The position numbers were made by a program, and so were the translations under genes. The notes beneath the pieces were generated by a model. That model was not told the origin of the DNA. It saw only the letters and a program-made list of their open reading frames with translations, and ran no database searches. DNA of 7,259 nucleotides, taken from contig JAMFRX010000119.1 of the NCBI GenBank assembly GCA_026224995.1, positions 1-7,259 on the forward strand. Reading direction: 5' to 3'. The stretch comes from Puia dinghuensis (GTDB taxonomy: Bacteria > Bacteroidota > Bacteroidia > Chitinophagales > Chitinophagaceae). Of the stretch, positions 1-4,878 are shown in pieces (position 1 is the stretch's first letter; every line of letters begins with the position of its first letter).

Positions 1-2
1 CC

Positions 3-233
3 ATCGGCGCGGTAGTCTGGCTGGCCAGTCCCGTCTCCATCGCTGCCGTCCAGCTTTGGCTGTATCTTCTGAAGAAAGATGCCGCCAGGTCCTCCTTCTG
101 GCTCTTCCTCTGCCCTGTTTTCGGTTTCATCATTTCCCATCTCTTCACCCATGAATCCATCACGTCCTACACCCTCATCGGGATGGCTATCGTCATCGGC
201 GGTATTTACTGGCAACAAACGCAAAAAGCATAA
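3..233 (+). CDS. EamA/DMT-family membrane transporter, C-terminal fragment
   Basis: The reading frame enters from the left edge and ends at TAA 231-233, giving 76 residues with no start in the window. The fragment is very hydrophobic. It shows about three membrane segments: residues 4-21, 28-45 (WLFLCPVFGFIISHLF) and 52-67 (YTLIGMAIVIGGIYW), followed by a short polar tail QQTQKA. The order SPV, helix, P-V-x-G-F helix, then HESIT and a final helix with G-x-x-x-x-x-GG-x-Y, matches the end of the second EamA repeat, where the acidic 'GE-x-(L/I)-T' position is HESIT here. Family members are inner-membrane drug/metabolite carriers of about 290-300 residues with ten helices. The substrate cannot be inferred. 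The family call rests only on the last quarter of the protein, so another polytopic carrier with a similar tail is possible. Confidence 0.7.
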   Translation: MGAVVWLASPVSIAAVQLWLYLLKKDAARSSFWLFLCPVFGFIISHLFTHESITSYTLIGMAIVIGGIYWQQTQKA

Positions 234-316
234 CCCCCTGGTTGGCTCTCACATCGGCTTCCCTGCCGATTCCAGGCCTTCCTCCGGCGATCCCTTGGGG
301 TAGGGGCAAAAAAAAA

Positions 317-344
317 GGCCCGGATAGAAATCCAGCCCGTTTTT
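317..344 (+). terminator. Likely intrinsic terminator of the transporter gene
   Basis: The arms GGCCCGGAT and ATCCAGCCC surround a 4-nt loop AGAA and can pair with two internal mismatches. They are followed by G and five T residues at 340-344. An A-run precedes the hairpin at 308-316 and could extend the pairing with the T-run. The site is 84 bp after the transporter stop and in the right orientation. The mismatched stem keeps confidence moderate. Confidence 0.5.
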
Positions 345-483
345 AAATCCAATATCCTATGAAAAACCGAAGTAGTACATCCAATTCACGTGCCAACTCA
401 GCTGTCCTGCATATTTTAGACTGATCATCAATGTGTTGCAAGCGCACGCTCCTATTTCGCCCATCCGCCGATCCCTCGTTTTA

Positions 484-498
484 TTCCGTGAAACGGAA
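484..498. repeat. Perfect inverted repeat flanked by T- and A-runs
   Basis: TTCCGT and ACGGAA are perfect 6-bp arms around a GAA loop. The flanking T-run on the left and A-run on the right can lengthen the pairing past one mismatch. It lies 32 bp beyond the nitroreductase stop on that gene's 3' side. The minus-strand transcript would reach a run of eight U residues and then this hairpin, which is the reverse of normal terminator order. A 3'-end processing or termination role is possible but unproven. Confidence 0.4.
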
Positions 499-529
499 AA
501 AAAATCCCGGTATTGGAAAGGGCCACCCA

Positions 530-1117
530 TCACATGGCCTCAATCCATTTAATTTTGTCCTCTATCGGCGTCCTTCTACCCTGCCTGGCCGGTTCGTCCG
601 TATAGCCCATGAACAGCACGCCGATCACAATATCCTCCTCCTTTAGGCCGAGATAAGTTTTCATGGCAGGCTGCATGACATTGCCACCGGTGCTCCATAA
701 CACCGCAATGCCCAGCGCTTCGGCCCCCAGCAATATATTCTGGACCGCCGCCGCGGTAGCGCAGATCTCTTCGAGAGAGGTGATATTGGGATTGCCGCCC
801 CTTTCCATATATACGGCAACCAGGTGAGAGACCTTATCTCCATTATGTTGTTGTTTCTCATACTTTCCGGCATTGAACTTCTCGGGCGGCGTCGTTTGCT
901 TGTATAGCTCCGCCTGTTGATGGCAGAACTCCTTGACCGCTTCGCCGCTATACACCACAAACCGCCACGGCTCGGTAAAGCCATGCGTCGGCGCCCAGCT
1001 GCCTAGAGCCAGCAGCTCCCTTACCTGTTGATCTTCGATCTTCTTTCCGTTCAGCACTGCCTGCTTGATACTCCGTCTGTTGATGACTAATTCCGCTAAA
1101 ATTTCGAATTTATCCAT
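530..1117 (-). CDS. Nitroreductase family protein, YdjA-like
   Basis: This 195-residue protein fits the FMN-dependent nitroreductase family and most resembles the short E. coli YdjA type (183 residues). Such enzymes use NAD(P)H to reduce nitro compounds, quinones or similar substrates in the cytosol; the physiological substrate is unknown. Visible landmarks are the N-terminal RRSIK motif at residues 14-18, where the Arg and Ser are expected to contact the FMN phosphate. Next comes WAPTHGFTEPWRF at 41-53, equivalent to the APDHxxxQPWHF segment of YdjA. A helix ATAAAVQNILLGAEALGI spans 120-137, followed by VLWSTGG at 139-145 and IGVLFMGYTDEP at 165-176 near the C terminus. No signal peptide is present. 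The ATG at 1117 is preceded by an A/T-rich leader with no Shine-Dalgarno, normal for this phylum. It is transcribed alone, divergent from the transglycosylase. The family is secure; the subfamily is inferred from remembered motifs. Confidence 0.92.
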   Translation of the reverse strand: MDKFEILAELVINRRSIKQAVLNGKKIEDQQVRELLALGSWAPTHGFTEPWRFVVYSGEAVKEFCHQQAELYKQTTPPEKFNAGKYEKQQHNGDKVSHLVAVYMERGGNPNITSLEEICATAAAVQNILLGAEALGIAVLWSTGGNVMQPAMKTYLGLKEEDIVIGVLFMGYTDEPARQGRRTPIEDKIKWIEAM

Positions 1118-1181
1118 TTTGCTATTTTTAATTAATTGATTATCACCATATTATAAAAGAATCGTAGTTTCCCTCGTAAAA

Positions 1182-1198
1182 ACCCCTATGGGGTACCC
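1182..1198. promoter_or_regulatory. Overlapping palindromes, possible operator
   Basis: ACCCC-TAT-GGGGT (1182-1194) is a perfect inverted repeat with a 3-nt spacer. It overlaps a second perfect palindrome, GGGTACCC (1191-1198). Together they lie roughly 24-40 bp ahead of the start point predicted from the -7 element at 1210, so a bound protein would cover that promoter's -33 region. The site is also 65 bp upstream of the divergent nitroreductase start. Function as an operator is inference. Confidence 0.35.
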
Positions 1199-1209
1199 GC
1201 ATCGGAAGC

Positions 1210-1217
1210 TATCTTTG
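1210..1217 (+). promoter_or_regulatory. Candidate -7 promoter element for the transglycosylase gene
   Basis: TATCTTTG matches the Bacteroidota -7 consensus TAnnTTTG exactly. No clear TTG is found at the expected -33 distance, where the 1182-1198 palindrome lies instead. Transcription would start near 1222-1224, leaving a leader of about 140 nt before the ATG at 1364. A weaker match, TATGTTTA, lies at 1295-1302. Confidence 0.4.
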
Positions 1218-1233
1218 ACCCACAGTTACAGCC

Positions 1234-1260
1234 ACCGTGAATGAAAAACCCATTCACCGT
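1234..1260 (+). promoter_or_regulatory. Hairpin in the transglycosylase 5' leader
   Basis: ACCGTGAATG and CATTCACCGT form 10-bp arms with one mismatch around a 7-nt loop AAAAACC. It falls just downstream of the start point predicted from the -7 element at 1210-1217, so it would sit at the 5' end of the mRNA. CACGG at 1264-1268 can alternatively pair with CCGTG at 1235-1239, which would compete with the hairpin. A role in mRNA stability or leader regulation is inference; a DNA operator is the other reading. Confidence 0.4.
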
Positions 1261-1363
1261 ACCCACGGCTAGGCACAATACTCCTCCTATAGTCTATGTT
1301 TAACCCTCTCTCAAATTAATCCATTACCTGGGACCGGCATTGTTTTACGCATAAATTAAAACG

Positions 1364-2170
1364 ATGTTGAAGTCATCAGTACCCGTTTTCTTGAACAGCT
1401 TAACGCTGATCTTTACGCTGGTTTTTGTCCTGCCCTCCGAGGCAAATCCTGGTCAGCCTTCTTTAGAGCCGGTTAAAACCGCGCTTCCCGCAGTAGACAA
1501 GACCACTCTTCTTGTCGCTTCCACAGCAGATGTCGCCTTCGCACGACCGGGCCGTCAGGTCAGGAAGTTCGTCGACGATTATATAAGGAAGAATGACGAG
1601 TGCCTTTCGACCATCAGGTCCAGGAGCACCAGGCCTTTTACGATCATCGATTCCGTCCTCAGGCATTATGATCTGCCTGCTGAGCTCAAATACCTTGCCG
1701 TCATCGAATCGGAGCTCAAGGCGACCGCCACCTCCCGCGTCGGCGCCAGGGGACCCTGGCAGCTCATGGCTGCGACCGCCCGCGAGCTCGGGTTAAAAGT
1801 AAATGGCCGCTCCGATGAAAGGACCAGCTATTCCAAAAGCACCCGCGCTGCCGCAAAATACCTCCGGGACCTGCACAACCAGTACAAGGACTGGCTGCTC
1901 GTCCTGGCGGCCTACAATGCCGGCCCCGTGCCGGTCAATAGGGCCATCCATCGGTCACACAGCAGGAATTTCTGGGTATTGCAGCGTTATCTGCCTGCAG
2001 AGACGCGGCAGCACATAAAAAGGTTCATTGCCACCGCTTATTACTTCGACGGGAATGGTCCGGTAGACAATCCTGCCACCGACCAGCTGGCCATCGAACA
2101 AAAATGTGGGCAGAGTATCTTTCCAGCCGATCATGCATCGCTGTACCCGTCGATCGGAGTCTGCCTGTAG
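1364..2170 (+). CDS. Secreted lytic transglycosylase, MltD/SLT-like (GH23)
   Basis: This 268-residue exported protein carries one SLT (goose-lysozyme-type) domain. Such enzymes cleave the MurNAc-GlcNAc bond of peptidoglycan in the periplasm, leaving 1,6-anhydro-MurNAc. Residues 1-27 form a signal peptide, with a hydrophobic core at about 8-23 and likely cleavage after PSEA; no lipobox Cys is seen. The catalytic domain spans about residues 92-225. It includes LPAELKYLAVIESELK with predicted catalytic Glu115, SRVGARGPWQLM (124-135), DERTSYSKSTRAAAKYL (151-167) and LAAYNAGP (181-188). The NFWVLQRYLPAETRQHIKRFIA stretch (202-223) is the typical MltD-type ending. There is no LysM repeat, unlike E. 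coli MltD, so the cell-wall-binding part is absent. The last 25 residues hold two Cys (248 and 267) and match nothing I recognise. The ATG at 1364 follows an A-rich stretch and gives a proper signal peptide. The gene is monocistronic and converges on DUF1684. Confidence 0.9.
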   Translation: MLKSSVPVFLNSLTLIFTLVFVLPSEANPGQPSLEPVKTALPAVDKTTLLVASTADVAFARPGRQVRKFVDDYIRKNDECLSTIRSRSTRPFTIIDSVLRHYDLPAELKYLAVIESELKATATSRVGARGPWQLMAATARELGLKVNGRSDERTSYSKSTRAAAKYLRDLHNQYKDWLLVLAAYNAGPVPVNRAIHRSHSRNFWVLQRYLPAETRQHIKRFIATAYYFDGNGPVDNPATDQLAIEQKCGQSIFPADHASLYPSIGVCL

Positions 2171-2180
2171 CAGGATCATG

Positions 2181-2214
2181 GAACGGCCGTATAGGCCACC
2201 GGCCTGGCCCGTTC
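2181..2214. terminator. GC-rich hairpin between convergent genes, possible bidirectional terminator
   Basis: In the 47-bp gap between the transglycosylase and DUF1684 stops, 34 bases fold almost completely. GAACGG (2181-2186) pairs with CCGTTC (2209-2214), CC (2187-2188) with GG (2206-2207), and AGGCC (2193-2197) with GGCCT (2201-2205) around loop ACC, with small bulges. No T-run follows on either strand, so it is not a classical intrinsic terminator. It could still stop or stabilise both transcripts. Confidence 0.5.
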
Positions 2215-2217
2215 GGT

Positions 2218-3123
2218 CTATGGAGCAAGCGGATGACCATAATTCTTTTCCCCGGCAGTCACGGCCAGCGGCAGGATATTCTGTCGGGGTGGTAGCGGGC
2301 AGGTGGCATAGCTCGTAAACGCACAAGGCGGGTTATAAGCCCTATTGAAATCTATGATGGTAACGCCATTGCTGTCAGGTTTTTTTACGGCCAGGAACCT
2401 CCCGGAAGGATAAGTCGTCTTGCCGCTGGTCTCGTCCCCGAAGATGATGAATAGCTCGTCGTCTTCCTCCAGGGCATCCAATGTATATTGCTTGTTTTGA
2501 ATAGTAAAGACAAGCTTGCCCGGCGTTCGCTGTTCATTGGTTTGCCCGAGAACATTCGTAATAGCGATCTTTCGCGGCTGCGCATCCGGTTCAAGGACGG
2601 CCTTGAGCCTCCAACTGGTGTCTACGGGATACCGGTCGATATCTTTAAACTGAGTGACTAGCGGGCTTTGCAGGTCCCGCAGGCGTATTCCGATCTTTTC
2701 GCCCCGCCGGATAATGGTCCAGCGCAAATGGCCGCTTGATACCATCGGTTCCCGGGCCGAATCGCTATTGAAGATAACTGCTTCTTTGGCAGCCTTGCCA
2801 TCGACATTTATAGCTGTGTTGTCTTCTACGAACAGCTTTACAGTATTGCCGGTGAGTTCAAAAACACCCGCCTTTTCCGCAATGGTCCCGGCTGGAAAAA
2901 CGATCTTGTTTTGCCGCCCGCTCCCAAAACTGTTTTTTCCTTCCTCCAGCCAGTAAAGCCCAGCCAGATTCAGCCAGCCTGCGGGTGCTTTAAGCTGTTC
3001 GATCCGGTGGGAATGCCAGGCATCTATATCTTGCTGATAGGGGGTCATTGTCTGGGCATGCAGGCCCATATTCAGGAATAGGCAGGTCATGGAGCCAAGT
3101 AGCAGGGCGTGATAATTCTTCAT
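2218..3123 (-). CDS. Secreted DUF1684 family protein
   Basis: This 301-residue protein belongs to the uncharacterised DUF1684 family, which is common in Bacteroidota and actinobacteria. Residues 1-23 form a Sec signal peptide with likely cleavage at LHA|Q. C14 lies inside the hydrophobic core but in a poor lipobox context, so a lipoprotein is less likely. Family landmarks run in order: HRIEQLKAPAGWLNLAGLYWLEEGKNSFGS (39-68); HLRWTIIRRGEKIGIRLRD (132-150); FGDETSGKTTYPSGRFL (228-244); and the hallmark DFNRAYNPPCAFTSYATCPLPP (258-279) with the invariant-looking Cys267 and Cys275. NILPLAVTAGEKNYG follows near the end, so the domain is complete. The conserved polar motifs suggest a binding or catalytic pocket, but no activity is established that I know of. 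The start is fixed by the signal peptide. Its promoter probably lies in the 35-bp gap shared with the VF530 gene. Confidence 0.9.
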   Translation of the reverse strand: MKNYHALLLGSMTCLFLNMGLHAQTMTPYQQDIDAWHSHRIEQLKAPAGWLNLAGLYWLEEGKNSFGSGRQNKIVFPAGTIAEKAGVFELTGNTVKLFVEDNTAINVDGKAAKEAVIFNSDSAREPMVSSGHLRWTIIRRGEKIGIRLRDLQSPLVTQFKDIDRYPVDTSWRLKAVLEPDAQPRKIAITNVLGQTNEQRTPGKLVFTIQNKQYTLDALEEDDELFIIFGDETSGKTTYPSGRFLAVKKPDSNGVTIIDFNRAYNPPCAFTSYATCPLPPRQNILPLAVTAGEKNYGHPLAP

Positions 3124-3132
3124 TGCTTAGGT

Positions 3133-3140
3133 TATATTTG
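3133..3140 (+). promoter_or_regulatory. Candidate -7 element for the VF530 gene
   Basis: TATATTTG matches TAnnTTTG exactly and lies 18 bp ahead of the ATG at 3159, predicting a leader of about 12 nt. No convincing TTG at the -33 spacing was found. It overlaps the promoter region of the opposing DUF1684 gene. Confidence 0.5.
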
Positions 3141-3145
3141 CTTTT

Positions 3146-3153
3146 CAAAGTTA
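3146..3153 (-). promoter_or_regulatory. Candidate -7 element for the DUF1684 gene
   Basis: Read on the minus strand, TAACTTTG matches TAnnTTTG exactly and ends 22 bp before the DUF1684 ATG at 3123. A TTG lies 14 bp further upstream on the minus strand, shorter than the usual spacing. It is only 5 bp from the opposing -7 element at 3133-3140. Confidence 0.45.
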
Positions 3154-3158
3154 TAAAA

Positions 3159-3395
3159 ATGCAAGCGCAAAAGCCGTCTAATGATCCATTGCATGGGTTG
3201 ACCCTGGAACGTATTGTAACACATTTGGCGGAAAGCTATGGCTGGGAAGCGCTGGGGGCGGCGATCAACATCAAGTGTTTCACCAATAACCCCTCTGTGC
3301 AATCCAGTTTAAAGTTTCTGCGAAAGACACCATGGGCCAGGACGAAAGTGGAGGATTTTTATAAATATTCGCTCCGGAAGAATAAATTGAAGTAG
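3159..3395 (+). CDS. VF530 family DNA-binding protein (DUF2132)
   Basis: This small 78-residue protein matches the VF530/DUF2132 family almost end to end. Family members are about 70-80 residues and named after a Vibrio fischeri protein of solved structure that is annotated as DNA-binding. The signature runs DPLHGLTLERIVTHLAESYGWEALGAAINIKCF (9-41), then NNPSVQSSLKFLRKTPWARTKVEDFYKY (43-70). The C terminus is basic (LRKNKLK). The open frame extends upstream to an ATG at 3048, but those extra 37 residues would lie over the DUF1684 coding sequence and its promoter and are foreign to the family. ATG 3159 follows an A-rich run and sits 18 bp after a good -7 element, so I chose it. Its stop is 4 bp from the helicase stop on the other strand. 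Target sequence and cellular role are unknown. Confidence 0.9.
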   Translation: MQAQKPSNDPLHGLTLERIVTHLAESYGWEALGAAINIKCFTNNPSVQSSLKFLRKTPWARTKVEDFYKYSLRKNKLK

Positions 3396-3399
3396 TATA

Positions 3400-4731
3400 T
3401 TACTTCTTTTTGGACCCTCTTGTCTTCGGTTTGCCATACTTTTTCTTCATCCTTTCGGCATGGCTAACTATGACATTCACCTTCTTATTCTTTTCCGATT
3501 TCTCATGGAATGCGCCACCGGCAAATTCCGGCTTCGGTATATTGAGGGGGATGAATTTCTCGTAAGGCTTCGGCTTCTCATCTTCGCTAAGCAGCGCCGA
3601 GATCTCCAGGCTTTCCGGTAAGGGTGCGATGGGGACAGTATAATTCATCAGGCTTTCAATGGCCTGCATATTCTCTTTTTCCTTTGGTGTAACGAAGCTG
3701 ATGGCTATTCCCTTCCTGTCCGCTCTTCCCGTTCTTCCGATCCGGTGAATATAGTTCTCCGGGGTCTCCGGGATATCGAAATTTATGACATGGGATACTT
3801 CGGCTACGTCGATCCCTCGCGCTATGATATCGGTAGCGATCACAAAATGGTACTCTCCGCTCTTGAACTTGTCGACCGTTTTAAACCGGTAGTTCTGGTC
3901 CTTATTGGAGTGGATGACCCCCGTCCTGCCGGGAAATTTTTCCACCAGTGTAGTATATAGCTCATCCGCCAGATGTTTAGTGGCTACGAATATCAGGACC
4001 TTGTTCATCTCCGTATCACGGGCAAGCAGGAGCTCCAGCAAATTTACCTTGGTATAAAAGTTGGGTACCTCGTATGCCTTCTGGTCGATATTCTCCACCG
4101 GCTCGCCCACCGGCGCCGCTTCGATCCGTTTTGGATTGTTGAAATACGTATCCATGAGCGTCTCCACCTCATCGGTAATCGTAGCGGAAAACAGCAGGTT
4201 CTGCCTTTTGGCGGGCAGGAGATCCAGGATATTCCTTAGCTGTGTGCGGAAGCCAAGATTTAGCATCTCGTCCACTTCGTCGATCACTAATTTGGAGACT
4301 GCATTCAATCGTAAAGCGCCGCTAAGGACCAGATCGTATAGCCTGCCCGGGGTGGCGACCAGTATATCCAGTCCCTTTTCTACTTCTACCCTTTGTGTAT
4401 TGGTATTCACCCCGCCGTATACTCCCACTGTCTCAAGGGTCATATAAGCCGTCAGCTGCTTCACCGATTGTACCACCTGTACGACCAGCTCGCGGGTAGG
4501 GACGATGATCAGCAGCTTAGGCACCCTGTTCTTGGAAAAAGTCAACTGCCTGAGGCAGGGCAATAAATAAGCAAATGTCTTCCCCGTCCCTGTCTGGGCT
4601 ATTCCGCAGACGTCCCTGCCAGACATGATCACAGAGAAAACCTTCTGTTGAATGGAGGTAGGGTGCTCAAAGCCCAGGTCATCCAGGGCATTCAGTAAAG
4701 GCTTGGTGAGATTAAAGTCGCTAAAAGTCAT
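3400..4731 (-). CDS. DEAD-box ATP-dependent RNA helicase (DEVD variant)
   Basis: This 443-residue protein has both RecA-like helicase domains and a short basic tail. It would use ATP to unwind or remodel RNA in the cytosol, as RhlE/CsdA-type helicases do in ribosome assembly, RNA decay or cold adaptation. Motifs seen are the Q motif with PTSIQ at 24-28; motif I AQTGTGKT 45-52; Ia PTREL 78-82; GG 106-107; Ib TPGR 127-130; and motif II DEVD 151-154 where DEAD is usual. They continue with III SAT 182-184, IV LIFVAT 246-251, V ATDIIARGID 299-308 and VI HRIGRTGR 329-336. After about residue 365 comes a linker and then a Lys-rich tail (HEKSEKNKKVN, MKKKYGKPKTRGSKKK), a likely nonspecific RNA-binding arm. 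All ATPase motifs except the Ala of motif II are intact, so an active enzyme is expected. A 7/8 -7 match, TAACTTCG (minus, 4751-4758), precedes it. The exact paralogue (RhlE, CsdA or other) cannot be set. Confidence 0.95.
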   Translation of the reverse strand: MTFSDFNLTKPLLNALDDLGFEHPTSIQQKVFSVIMSGRDVCGIAQTGTGKTFAYLLPCLRQLTFSKNRVPKLLIIVPTRELVVQVVQSVKQLTAYMTLETVGVYGGVNTNTQRVEVEKGLDILVATPGRLYDLVLSGALRLNAVSKLVIDEVDEMLNLGFRTQLRNILDLLPAKRQNLLFSATITDEVETLMDTYFNNPKRIEAAPVGEPVENIDQKAYEVPNFYTKVNLLELLLARDTEMNKVLIFVATKHLADELYTTLVEKFPGRTGVIHSNKDQNYRFKTVDKFKSGEYHFVIATDIIARGIDVAEVSHVINFDIPETPENYIHRIGRTGRADRKGIAISFVTPKEKENMQAIESLMNYTVPIAPLPESLEISALLSEDEKPKPYEKFIPLNIPKPEFAGGAFHEKSEKNKKVNVIVSHAERMKKKYGKPKTRGSKKK

Positions 4732-4850
4732 TCCCGTTGCTATTATAGGGCGAAGTTAGCTCAAATAGGCGCGCAGACCGCCCGGGGCGCCCATTTCTTC
4801 AACAGCTCGCCAATATGATGATAATTTCACCTGTAGTACCGCCATTTCAA

Positions 4851-4858
4851 TATTTTTA
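4851..4858 (+). promoter_or_regulatory. Weak candidate -7 element for the YwbE/beta-propeller gene
   Basis: TATTTTTA matches TAnnTTTG at seven of eight positions and lies 20 bp before the ATG at 4879, predicting a leader of about 14 nt. No clear -33 TTG was found. The A/T-rich surroundings make a chance match likely enough to keep confidence low. Confidence 0.3.
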
Positions 4859-4878
4859 CAGCCACAAAAAGTAAGCAT

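Larger units (their letters stand above)
234..529. other. Intergenic region with no convincing gene
   Basis: This stretch lies between the transporter stop and the stop of the minus-strand nitroreductase, so the two genes converge. It holds a likely terminator at 317-344 and an inverted repeat at 484-498. A 21-codon frame, 359-424 (+), starts with ATG and reads MKNRSSTSNSRANSAVLHILD. It has no recognisable family or clear ribosome-binding site, so I do not call it a gene. A 71-codon frame from 431 is low-complexity and runs over the end of the nitroreductase; I treat it as chance. Confidence 0.6.

Noticed and set aside
79..303. 74-codon plus-strand frame over the transporter end
   Set aside because: It is Ser/Pro-rich and runs out of frame over the hydrophobic EamA-like sequence; the other frame has coherent membrane segments and a natural stop.
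431..646. 71-codon plus-strand frame crossing into the nitroreductase 3' end
   Set aside because: It has no family resemblance and is antisense to well-conserved nitroreductase codons for nearly half its length.
1955..2326. 123-codon minus-strand frame bridging the transglycosylase and DUF1684 3' ends
   Set aside because: It is antisense to the conserved transglycosylase C-terminal region and out of frame with DUF1684 at its other end, with no recognisable domain.
3048..3158. Extended N terminus for the VF530 protein from ATG 3048
   Set aside because: The extra 37 residues lie opposite the DUF1684 signal-peptide codons and are foreign to the family, while ATG 3159 has a fitting promoter and A-rich leader.
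4061..4447. 128-codon plus-strand frame opposite the helicase
   Set aside because: It is antisense to helicase motifs I have identified residue by residue; its open length reflects codon bias on the other strand.
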